A DNA stretch of 64,000 nt from Ecdyonurus torrentis (taxonomy: Eukaryota > Arthropoda > Insecta > Ephemeroptera > Heptageniidae): contig OX439127.1 of NCBI GenBank assembly GCA_949318235.1, positions 16,215,872-16,279,871 on the forward strand, read 5' to 3'. Below are positions 1-12,400 of the stretch, piece by piece; positions within the stretch are counted from its first letter, which is position 1; each line of letters opens with the position of its first letter. The translations under genes and the position numbers were made by a program. The notes beneath the pieces were generated by a model. That model had not been told where the DNA came from, searched no databases, and saw only the letters and a program-made list of their open reading frames with translations.

Positions 1-810
1 TAAAACTATAATTTTACTGTTAAAGCATAGCTATTTATCTTTTTTATTATTATTTCAATTTGAAATATATATATGATTGATATATAATTCGGCAACAAAG
101 TAAAATAACTTAAAAGTTAATTAACTTAAATAATTAAAACACTATTATGAGTATAGTAATTTTTTTTTCTTCGTCTTATATTTAATAAATAATGAAAATT
201 AACACATTTAAATTTTGTATTAATACAAATGAAAAAATTCGACAAAATTTTGAGCTGATGACACACATATGATATTTAAAAATATTTAAAATGTAAATTA
301 CGAAAAAACACAGTGCAGAAAACAGTAACATCAAAAATTGTCATAAAAATACAACTAACATTTAATATTATACTTCAAAAAATTTGTTAGAAATTTACAT
401 AAACACATATAAGTAGTTGAATACACATAATTAGGTTAAATTTTCTGGAATGGATATTAATTTAATACGATATTAAATACACTTTAAATAATTAAATTGA
501 TTTGATAAAATATTTGACCTTTATTTATGTATGGGAGGAATTTATTATATATATTTTTTTTTGTTTATTTTATTGAGCATATTGTGTACTCTTTCAATTT
601 TATGTTTAAAATCAATATATATATATATATAAGCCACACACAAAACACATGAACAAAATTTTTTTTTCCTTGAATCTAGATGTAAATGCCACCTCACCTG
701 TGTGTACCTTAAAGCATCACCTTCTGAAAAAGAGTGGCATTAAGTGAACCAAAAATTTTTAATTACCTTTTGCGGCCTTATATTCAGTAAATAAAATTAA
801 AACGATACAG

Positions 811-945
811 GAAACCAATCAGGCCCTTATCATACGAGATGTCTTACAGTTTGGTGAAAATCTTGCTACCACACAGATAATAAACTAATTAATTTGGATA
901 ATTTATTATTTCTTTACTATGGTAAGGCCCTTGCTGATTTCCTCT
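811..945. repeat. Partial inverted-repeat element, GAAACCANCAAG family
   Basis: The left arm GAAACCAATCAGGCCCTTA and the right arm TAAGGCCCTTGCTGATTTC are near inverted repeats. Related copies lie at 7845-8280, 9851-10113 and 10811-11104. The interior is shorter than in the others. Confidence 0.6.
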
Positions 946-1487
946 ATATCTTTTACTTTTATCATATCCGACCACGATGGTTTACAATTCTCTTAATTTA
1001 TCTGAATATTAAAAGCACATCAAGTAGAAAAAAAAATTTTGGTTAGGTGGACAGATGTCTAAATCTAGCTTGCCCATACCCTGAATGACCTAAATTTAAA
1101 TGTATGGAAGCTAACATTTACACCTAGGAAATGTTCAAAAAGATAGCAATTACTTTAATTTGATTTGAAAAAAAAAAAAAAAAAAAAAGTACAAATGTGG
1201 TGTTATAAATTTTTTAATTATTTTTCCCTCCCTCTGTAACTTTGAACATTTTTACTGTATAAATAACATCATCAACTACAAGTCTTTTGAAAAAGAAACC
1301 AAAAAACTTGTTACGTAAAATAATGTTGTAACACAATTCCAGTTTTTAGCACTTGTGAAATTTGCTATAATACATAAAAACTGTAACCGTTTTAAATACT
1401 GTTTTTCAAGTGTATTCTTTGAATGTAGATTTTAAGTTTGCACTTTTCAATCAATTGAATTGTATGAACATAAATATAACCACAGGA

Positions 1488-1653
1488 CAGGCTCAGACTG
1501 GCCATAAGAGCAAGTCAGCAATAGAGGACGTGGCCCCCTCTGTTTGGAGGCCTCTAAGGCCCAAAAAGGGGCGTAACCAGGGTAACGCCCTTTCTAGAAA
1601 GGGTGTTACACCCCTTTCGCGGATGAGGCCCCTTGAGTGCCAGTCCGACCCTG
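1488..1653. mobile_element. CAGG-ended hairpin MITE (about 165 bp)
   Basis: The ends CAGGCTCAGACTGGC and GCCAGTCCGACCCTG are imperfect terminal inverted repeats. The GC-rich interior has further self-complementarity (GGGGCGTAAC against GTTACACCCC). The open frame across it looks incidental. Confidence 0.6.
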
Positions 1654-2154
1654 CCTCAGGGTGCTACAGAAAGTACCAATAATAATATTAATACAGAGTC
1701 ATAATATGGCTATAACATAATTGTATCAAAGATGAGAAACAAATTAGAATGCTTTTGTTATATAACTCAAAACAGAAAAATCACAATCAATGATACACAA
1801 CAATTTGTTATTTACCTTTACAAGCATTTATAACTAGCACAATTCAAATGTGATTTTATTATTGCATTTTTTTTTAAAATTATTTATTTTGGAGTAATCA
1901 CAGTGCTAAAATGCTTTTTGTTGTTGAATGGTTTTTAAACTCACAGCCACTAATACGTGCTTCTATTTCACTGTATAATATTTAAATATTTTTATTATTA
2001 TTATTTTTTATTTATTAATATTTTAATATTTTTTTTTTAAGTAATAATAATAGTAATTACTTTTTATTATTATTTTCATTTAAATTTTATACTTTATACA
2101 TACAATCGTTTATTTTGTTATATAGATTTACATTCAAGGTAATTATATAGGTAT

Positions 2155-2684
<530 letters not shown>

Positions 2685-2694
<10 letters not shown>

Positions 2695-2876
2695 CTTACC
2701 CGTCGAAGTGAACGAACTACACTTTACAAATTTAGGGAAAAATGAATGTTCTACACTTTACAAATTCCAGTTTCTCCCATCTAGTTCTCATGTTAAAACG
2801 CGTAGAAGCGCCAAACGCAGATCGTTCATTTTAAGTGAAATTTGTAAAGTGTAGTGAGTTCACTTCGACGGGTAAA

Positions 2877-2885
<9 letters not shown>
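2685..2885. mobile_element. Hairpin element C of the (TA)n cluster
   Basis: Ends ATATCGATGCTTACCCGTCG and CGACGGGTAAACATCGATAT. CTACACTTTACAAATT occurs in each arm. Flanked on both sides by about 50 bp of TA. Confidence 0.85.
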
Positions 2886-2935
<50 letters not shown>

Positions 2936-2944
<9 letters not shown>

Positions 2945-3136
2945 CTTACACCTGTCAAATTGAACAAACTACACTTTACAATTTTGCGAAAAATGAATGA
3001 TCTACACTTTACAAATTCCAAGATCACCCATATAGTTCTCCTGTTAAACCGAGTAGAAGCGCCAAATGCAGATCGTTCATTTTAGGTGAAATTTGTAAAG
3101 TGTAGTTTGTTCACTTTGACGGGTAAACATCGATAT
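2936..3136. mobile_element. Hairpin element D of the (TA)n cluster
   Basis: A diverged copy of element C in the same orientation and of equal length (201 bp), bounded by the same ATATCGATGC terminus. Confidence 0.85.
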
Positions 3137-3137
3137 A

Positions 3138-3306
3138 TATATCGAGGGTGCTCCGCTATAATGTCCTAAGTCCATTTGACCTTGAAAAATATTTTTTGCT
3201 GCAAATGACCTGAAATGGATAAATCCAAAATTTGGGGTTGATCCGACGATTTTTTATTTTTCAAGGTCAAGTGGACTTAGGACATTATAGCGGAGCACCC
3301 TCGATA
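3138..3306. mobile_element. Hairpin element E of the (TA)n cluster
   Basis: Near-perfect arms of about 50 bp from ATATCGAGGGTGCTCCGC to GCGGAGCACCCTCGATAT. It is the same family as A by core sequence, and only a few TA units separate it from D. Confidence 0.88.
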
Positions 3307-5727
3307 TATGTATGAGTCTACTAGTTCCAAAAACCTCTTCTTCTATTTTCAACAAGGGTACTATCATACCTTATAGTTATAAGAAACTCACCTTTTTTGA
3401 AAATGAAAGAAGCAGGTTTTGGAGCACGTAGACTCAAACTGTATATAGGTTTTCTATGTTGTATTGACATGTGTTTTGAGTCACATATAGAGTCTAGATT
3501 TGAATTAATTTACAATATGAATATATTGTTTTAAAAGTTAATTTACCTACTCTGACACATACTTTTATTATATTGTATAAATTAATTATTTAATTGACAT
3601 AAAAGCTCATCAATATTCTACTTGCAGTGATGAGAATTCATTGTAATAATACACTCTTAAAACATTTAAATACATTCAAATTTACAATTCAAAATAATAC
3701 TATCATTTAATAGTGGCCATTGTATATATTATTATAATTTTGGTATGCATAAGGCATAAAGGCAGCTAGCATTATATGCAAATACAATATACTGTATTAT
3801 AATCCTTAATAATCAACATTTAAATCTTACTTATAAACCAATTAAACAATAATTTAGCATTTTATACCACCTATACACACTTAAAAATTTATAAATAGAC
3901 ACAGTATTATATACACACATATAAATATTCTATTAACTTACAGAGTACTATAGATCTTGATGATTTGTATTAATATATTTCGTTGTCATAAATGTAGAAT
4001 TCAGCCTCCCTTTGATAATTGTAACTATTTTAATGTGCTTCAATCATTAAATGTATGTTTTATAGGCAAATAGGCCTGTACAGTAGAAACTAAAAATAGG
4101 AATGTAAAGTAAAAAATTTTCTTGATTACAACACCATCCAATGTGCAAAAAAAAAAATATATATATATATATAAAAAAAAGAAGAAAAAAATGCATATCA
4201 GTACCATGCACCCTGATACAAATACATTAACTTCCAATTAACACAGAATGAAGAGAGAGTGAAAGAGAGAGCACTGATTTAATAATTATTGGCACATATT
4301 ATTTTTATCATAATCAAGAGAAGTAAAAAATATTTCTAAAATAAACGAGCACATGCATTATATTTCAATCATTCTAGATGTTACTATGAAATAATGGGTA
4401 CTGATGCCAATGCTAATGGATAGAAAATTAGTGTGGCAGTTGGTTTCATACCATTCCACTTATGACTGGCTATCTTGCACAGGCAATCATTAACACCCAT
4501 TAATTATCAAATAAAAAATACATATTTAAAACTATTCTCCTGTTTCTCAGCTACATATATTATTGAGAGTAAACAATCTGTGTAGGCATATGTATAAATC
4601 ACTGATATTTTACTGTATACTTCCACTGCCTTTGTTCATTTCATATTGATACTCATTTTAGTTGCAGTGTATAGTATTTTATCTCTATCGCGTCAAAATG
4701 TATCAAGTGAAATAATCACGAGCTCGTCAAACGTTCCATCTACTTGTGATAATTTCACTTTGATGTGATTTTGAAGCTATAGAGATTATTTGTTAAAGCC
4801 ACATTTTTTTTTTCACAATAAACATTAAACTGTAACAGACAGAACAACAAATAGAACAAAGAAATGCATCCAAAAGGAACTGTATAAAATAAATGACATT
4901 TCCTTGATTTTTTTTTCTTCTTAATAATGCTTTGCACTACACTGTTGTAATTTACTATGTTAAAAATTATTCCACTCAATAAAAATGGTAATTATATACA
5001 TTTAAACATAGGCCTATATACCATTTTATTAAATAATAATAATAAATAAATATTTATATTACATGATATGTGTTAAACTGACTTGAAACAAGTTTCAGAA
5101 AAATCATGCATTTAAGTGGGAGATCATTATAAGTATAAGGCATTTATATGTTAGTTAATTTCACAAAGTTATGAAGATGTCGGTAGGGGAAAAAATCTCG
5201 AGAGAAATTTTTATATTTTGACTCTCTTGATGCAACTGAACTGTCAACAGTACTGTAAAAACAATAAAATCAAAATCTTCTAGCAAAAGCATTCAACTCA
5301 GTGATTGTGAAATTGCAAATTATTGGTTAGAAATCAATTTGACAATACTTGTAAAGATGAAAATATAAATACTAACTGATGAATATAACTTTTATTTATA
5401 TCATAATATATTAAACATTGATGAACTCATTAAATAAAAGTGGTTGCTAAGAAAAATCAAAATATATATTTTCTCTCCCATCCTTTTTAGTTTTCTTTGA
5501 CACTAGACAAGTACGTTTTAACAAAGAAAATTAATGACGAATGTACTGTATATCACACATAAACATAACTGAATAATTTTTAAAGTGGAATATTTTAATT
5601 TTGCAATCTTTGCTTTAAGGCATCAGTGCTTTAACAATCTAAACAAATTGCTCAAGCTCATTTATGGAATACATTATCTTCTTTTTATCTTCGTTTTTGT
5701 AATATATAATATAATATTATATAATAT

Positions 5728-5881
5728 TAATGTTGTTGCTAACAATACGTGTATCTCGTTTTTGTCACAGAAGCAAAATGTGTAAGTCGTTTCTGAACGT
5801 CATGTACACAGATGGTGCTCGATTTGTGTTTGCTATTTATGACAAAAAACGAGATACACATATTGTTCAGAACAACATCAG
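5728..5881. mobile_element. Short hairpin element
   Basis: The arm with TGTTGTT...GTGTATCTCGTTTTTGTCA pairs with TGACAAAAAACGAGATACAC...AACAACA. About 50-bp arms surround a 50-bp loop. Confidence 0.7.
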
Positions 5882-6565
5882 TATATAAATTTGTTGATAA
5901 ATACTGGGTTTGTGTACACTTTTTTTAATATATAGTACCAGATCATTACCTTATATACTATACAATTCTATTTAGAACTACAGTATACAACTATGTATAT
6001 ATATATACCTATATACGTACAATAAATTAATTAAAAATATAAAATAAGGACTATAATATATAAAAGAAAAAATACTAAGTTTTAAATAAAATATTACATA
6101 CTGTAATATGATTAAAGAAAAAATAATAAATATATCACATAACTTGATAAAACAAAAAATTGTATAATAAAAGAAATGCAATATGAGGAATAAAATTAAA
6201 ATTATAGCATAGAACAAAAAAAAAAATGAGATTATAATGAGATTAAAAATATATAAATACGTTAAAGAGTACAAGAATGCAAAGAACACAAAATACATAT
6301 TTTGTTTTTTTACTGCAACTGCATCCATTGATTGGCTAAAGTGTAATTTAAAATAAATTTATCTACCTTGCACTTGCCGATTTATAAAACTACAATTATA
6401 ATTTATAATATCTAAAAAAAATAAAAATAATAATAATAAATATGTAAAAAAAAAGTTAAAATACATACAAATACACATATAACATGTAATAATAATGGAC
6501 ATAACAAATATATATAATTATTAAAATATATAATGTAATAATTATTTATACTTATTGCTTTGAAT

Positions 6566-7438
6566 TTATAAAGCTATTAACCTAGATTTACAATGTTTCC
6601 ATTTCTCTTGCTGTTTTCTATACTCTTCCAAAGCTTCTGGATTTGGTATTCTACCATGTTTTAATTTACGTGGATCCAGATTGGCTCCAAGATTTTGAAC
6701 TCCTTTAGCAAGTCGAGATAATGGTGATAGTACTATATCTTTGGTACTACTAGGGCTTGTTAGCACATTATTAAATCCTCCACGTAATGACTTGAGAGCA
6801 CTCTCACTCTGAGAGCTGGTGATGTTAATTGTGAGATCACGTTCTGAAGCAGATCTACTTCCTTCACCTGCACGCCTACCTGATAGAAAGTTACCACCTG
6901 CTAGCTTTTTATTAAGTGCAGCTGCCGACGTACCAACAAATCTCTTGTCCACTTCTCCTGAGGAGTGGGATAGCTGTCGAATCTCTGCCAGAGGAGGGTG
7001 CTGCTCTGTATTTGTGGTGCTCGGTGGCGCAGCATCCACTGTGATCTCTGGTGTGAGTGCCCGATGAGGACTTGGAGTGAGAGATGGGGAAGGAGCTGGC
7101 TGTAAGTTTGCAGAGGCTGTTTCACTGAGACTTAAATCACTACGAGAATATGTCAGGCCACGAGTTGGTGGTAATAAGAAATCTCCACGGGTTTCGTTTT
7201 CTCCACTTCCTCCATGGTGAGTTTGTCCAACTTGACTTAGAGCTAGAGATTCCATGAAGTTACAATGAGATTTTGTGCGTGATGGTACTTTAACTTGACC
7301 AGCTATTATACCACAACTAGCAAGTACTATGTCACAGTTGGGGTGTCTTAATATATCAACTTTCCTTACAACAATCTCCTTAGGATTGTCTTCTATTTCT
7401 TCATGACTGTCACCAGTAGAACCAATACTGAATATTGG
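6566..7438 (-). CDS. INPP5F: INPP5F coding exon 17 (C-terminal tail and stop)
   Basis: 290 codons plus TAA. It opens PIFSIGSTGDSHEE after TTGCAG and contains DIVLASCGIIAG, equivalent to vertebrate DYVLPSCGIIAS. A Ser/Thr/Pro-rich tail follows, and SPLSRLAKGVQNLGANLDPR precedes the end CKSRLIAL. Codons above 7438 in the open frame are intron, not coding. Confidence 0.93.
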   Translation of the reverse strand, partial: PIFSIGSTGDSHEEIEDNPKEIVVRKVDILRHPNCDIVLASCGIIAGQVKVPSRTKSHCNFMESLALSQVGQTHHGGSGENETRGDFLLPPTRGLTYSRSDLSLSETASANLQPAPSPSLTPSPHRALTPEITVDAAPPSTTNTEQHPPLAEIRQLSHSSGEVDKRFVGTSAAALNKKLAGGNFLSGRRAGEGSRSASERDLTINITSSQSESALKSLRGGFNNVLTSPSSTKDIVLSPLSRLAKGVQNLGANLDPRKLKHGRIPNPEALEEYRKQQEKWKHCKSRLIAL

Positions 7439-8634
7439 CTGCAACAAAAAAAATATAACAAGCATTAAATTTTGCTAGCAAATATTAACATGAATGTAGG
7501 GGGGAATGTTGAGTTTCTACAAAATATTATAAAATGAACTGAACTATTTAAAAACGACTAATAACTCACTTTCTTTTCCCTTATCATTTCACTAGTTTCA
7601 TGAGCATCAACTTTGTCAGGCTCAACTAGTTTCTTAGCATTGAAGCTACTCCTCAGAGTTAACTTGTTCAGCTTGTTAAACTGCTGCATTGCTTTTGTAC
7701 CTGCAAGAAAAATAATCCATTTTATTTTCAGTTTATTTTCATTGATATATATTTACTATACAATTTGTATTTTAATTTTTCCTGTAATTATTTCTCTTTT
7801 TAGTTTCTTCAAAAAGCATCAAACTATGCACTCAAAGAAAATATAGGAGAAACCAACAAGCACCTAACCAGGTCCGTGGCATGTAGCTTGGTGAAAGTCT
7901 TGATGACACAGGTTACACAAATATTTACAAGTTTACTTAGACATCTCTCCTTCCATCCACTAAGGTATGAGACTGGAGGAAGCAAGTGAAGTATGTCAAG
8001 ATAGGAATTGGGTCAGGATAAAACATCTGTGTTGTTGGCTTACCCCGAAAGGGATTATAGCGTCATGATATGTATGTATGTATGTACGTACTGAGACATT
8101 TCTTCAGTTGCTTAGAGTATAGTCTATACTTTGTACTATACTCCAAGCAACTGAAGAAGAGGGCTTAGTCTTAGGGAAACGTCTTAGTAAACTTGTAAAT
8201 ATTTGTGTAACCTGTACCATCAAGATTTTCACCCAGCTACGGACCGCATCGTGGTAAGGCACTTGTTGATTTCGCCTATCATTTCTTTGATTACATATTC
8301 AAACCAAAATGGTTTAACCTTTCCTAATTAATTATACAAGCATAAAACTATGGTACTAGTGAAAAAAAAATGCAATTTCGACTACTTACCCACATTCTTG
8401 AGTGCCAAAAGTTGATTTTCAGAAACATTTCTTGTCATCTGTGGCAGTGTACTGATGTCTAAGTAGCTGCGTCGTGGACCCCCAGCAGTGTTAGGTGGTA
8501 CTTTACTCTTACGCTTTTCTAGTCGATTGTTATGTACAACAGGTATGTTTAAATTTTGTATTTCCATTGCTGCAGAGAATGCCTCCAAAACTGCTTTCAT
8601 GCTCTCTGAAAAACATGCTATTTAATATACTTGT

Positions 8635-8683
<49 letters not shown>

Positions 8684-9439
8684 GGTATAAATAAATAATA
8701 AATACTGTATTAATGAAATTTTGACTATGCAATGATTGATATATAGTTAAAAAGATTAGAAAGAAAAACACATAGATTAGGACAAATTGGGGAATAAGAG
8801 ATAGTAATGAGCTAACACTGACAGGGAGGCCATAGTACAGAGAGAAAAAAAAAAACAGGCATTAATGTTTTTTGGCTTGGGTTAGAAATGATTTTCTCGA
8901 CCTTGGCGACATTACTATCTCCCATTCACAATTTTTTTCTAATCTATCTGTGTGTTTTTCTATAATATATTTTTATTATCTATAAATAATAATAAATATG
9001 AACCATGAATATATTTAAATGTAATTTACAGGAATTTTATAAATATTTTGTATTTAGAAGAAAGTTTCAATATTTATGTAAACCCTACCAACTATTTCTT
9101 CCTCTGTACGTATAGCAACAGCCATGTTGTTGAAGAAGCGTAGGTTGGTAGAGCGAAACATGTGGAAATAACCAGGCTCTCCATTGAGTTTGTAGTTAAG
9201 ACGAATGCAGCAACCACTACCAAGCTTGGCTGACTTAAATAGAGAGCTTGTTGATTGGTCAGCACCTAGTTCAATGCATGTCAAATCTTCCAATAAGATA
9301 TGCTGATAGTTGGTCACTCGATCAGTCTCGTCATCATAGCTGCAAGAACGTCGTTAGATTAGGGTTAGGTGTAATAGTGGGTAAGATAGTTTGTCTGGCC
9401 TAAACCTATAGTCATAAAAAATAAAATAAAAAGGTATCC

Positions 9440-9477
<38 letters not shown>

Positions 9478-12400
9478 CTTCTTCTTCTTCTTCTTGTCTA
9501 TGTTTGCATATGTGTTTAAAAAAATATAATTTTAATTTAATTTTAATTTACATTCTTAAAGTAAAATGACATGGGACAGTAATAAAAGAAATAATTCTGA
9601 TTTTGCGCAACATCCATACTGTAACCCATCTCACACAGTAAATAAATATACAGTATTTCTGTGCTAGGTTAAGTAATCAGAGATAAAAAAAATATATAAT
9701 TGTATACAAAAACTTAATTTCCTTACCAAGCAGCATAGTAGGAATCTCTTGTCAGAATCAGTATGATATCCATTTCTGTTTCTGCTGGGTCCCCAGTTCT
9801 GGTAGAACAAGTTTTAAATAACTATCAGTAAAAGCAATATAATTATCGAAGGATAAGAAAACCAACAAGTGCCTTACCACAATGAAGTACGTGGCTAGGT
9901 GAAGGTCTTGATGGCACAGTGAATACAAACATTTATAATGATTGAGAAGTTTCAAGGTTGACAGCCTCGCTTAGAGTGTGACACTAAGCAACTGAAGCAG
10001 AGGGCTGTCGCCCTCAAAATGTCTTAATCAATGTAAATTTGTGTTACTGTACCATCAAGATCTTCACGTAGCTACAGATTTATTGTGGCAAGGCACTTGT
10101 TGATTTTGTTATCCTTTCTTTTGATAATTATATTCAAACCAAAATGGTTTTTGTTTTATAAAAAACTAATAATTAGTAAACGCAATATTTTCAAATTGCA
10201 AAATAGTATAATTTGGATTCTAAAAACTTAAACTTACACAGGATCAGCATCTATGAGTCCCCAGGCTCCAAGAACTACCTCTGACTCACTGACAAGCAAT
10301 TTTTTGCAATCTTCAATGAGCACCTTGACATGCTCAGCAGTGGCATTCATATCTTCTGAGTCAGTCTCACCACGTTCAGGGCAAAACACTTCCTCAGCAA
10401 TAGGATTACCAAGCATCAAATCTATAGTGGCTTGACGATACATATCTTTAAATCTACTTAAGTAGTATCTGAAATTATAAGGAAGAAAATAATTTATAAA
10501 AAAATATGAAAATATATGAAACTGTAAATCTTAATTCTTACCTATTTGCAGAATTCATTCCATCCTTCATAAGACCTGAGAATTTACGTTCTCCGGTACG
10601 AGTATAGTCTCCCTGCAAGCAAAAGCAACATCACATCTCTGATACAAACTAGTCTTACTTGAGGATTGTTAATTTATTCATGGTTCTATCAACCAAATCA
10701 TGAAGATCATACTGATTATGTCGTAAATGTAATCATTATTAAAATTATTATTTGTAAAATTATTCAGGAAAATAAACCATCGCGGTTAGGTATGATAAAT
10801 TTGAAAGAAAAGGATAGTAGAAACCAGCAAGGGCCTTACCATAGTGAAGAGAATTCCATTGTTTGGTGAAAATCTTGTTAGCACAGATTTAAACAAAAAC
10901 TAACACGTTAGAAATTTTTTGGCAATAAAATCCATGAGGAGATGGGTGTGTTATGCCTTCATCAGTCCTTACTTATAAGGCATAACACACCCATCTCTCT
11001 TGGAGCTTATTACTTATATTTGTTATATCTGTGCTAGCAAGATTTTCACCAAACTATGCGACTCTCTTCACTATGGTAAGGCCCTTGCTTGTTTCTCCTT
11101 TATCATATATTATAATAAGATTAAATAATGTATGATTATAATATACCTATATATTAAGGAAAAATCAACTACTGTGCAATGAGTAATATAAGTGATTGAA
11201 ACATATGCTTAAAAAGATAATAATAAAAAAAAAGCCTAGATGGTTAGAAATTATTTTCTCCATACCACGGCATCCCTTTCAGTCTAAGCTCATTACTATC
11301 TCCCATTCCTATATTTTTACTAATCTACCAAATTTACGGAAGATTGATTATATGCAATATAGGGTGTATCCGGAGGATGTCATTTTTAATGCACTTGAAC
11401 GCCATACTGGAGTAATAAATAACATTACTTAGCATAGACAAACATGTGATGTTAAAATTTGATAGGGAGAAACCAAATGAGAGTGGCGCCAGGCAGCAGC
11501 GTTTTTTCTAGTAGCTTATCCCCTATTTTCTTTCCTGTCTTCTTTTTACTTTATTTCGCCTTAAAAGCACAGTAATATGTATGTAACAGTAAGTATGTGG
11601 TTTAAAATACGTTCGAACTTTCACGCGCCAATTTATTAACCAATCGGCGCGTGAGGCTGCGGGGCCACTGGGTATAAAAGCTCAGTAACTTCGCAGACCA
11701 CTGCACAGTCTGCTAGCAGATGTGGTGTGAGCATCATCTCTAGCGTGACTGTGTTACTCTTCCCGTTACACTGATGAGCCTTTGGGAAGGCGAAACGTTT
11801 GTAACTATTGAGTTATATTTATTGTTATGTAATATAGGGTCTATGCATTCATGTTAAAGTCGCCGCCATGTTGGATAACTCAATAACATGGGTGACATAG
11901 GAAAAAAAATCATTTTGCCAGTTTAAAAACACTATGCAATATTTTTGAGAGCTTTGATGCTGTAAATATGTTGAATTAGTACCTCAAGTATGTGAGAAAA
12001 ATAACAAATAACAAAAAATTAACCGATTTCCCAAAGAAAATTGGCTTAAATGAAGTTTGTCCTATGCCGAGCAATGTTATGCACTACTCCAGTATGGCCT
12101 CCAAGCGCAATAAATATGACGTCATCCGCATACACCCTATATTGCTGTGCTTCTAAAATTCCTAACTCCTAATTAATTATACATGCATAAAAGTGCTCAT
12201 AGCCTTGCACGCCTAGCGTGCATAGGGCCGTGCATAACGGCTTGAGACAATATATGGCATGATATATATATTTTTTAATCCACTATCGCCATTTGAGATT
12301 TTCAGTTGACGCTGCTGCCTGGCACCACTCTCATTTGGTTTCTCCCTATCAAATTTTAACGTCACATGTTTGTCCTTACCGCGATGGTACCTTTCCTTTT

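Larger units (their letters stand above)
11438..12373. mobile_element. Inverted-repeat element inserted in the TATAGGGTG copy
   Basis: Terminal arms of about 64 bp (ACAAACATGTGATGTTAAAA at left, its near complement at right) are separated by about 870 bp. The interior has CCAAT and TATAAAAG promoter-like boxes, a hammerhead motif and an intact TATAGGGTG copy. No protein is encoded, so it is non-autonomous. It sits in an INPP5F intron. Confidence 0.75.

Noticed and set aside
1410..1682. 90-codon plus-strand frame
   Set aside because: Its body is the CAGG-ended hairpin element; no coding signal.
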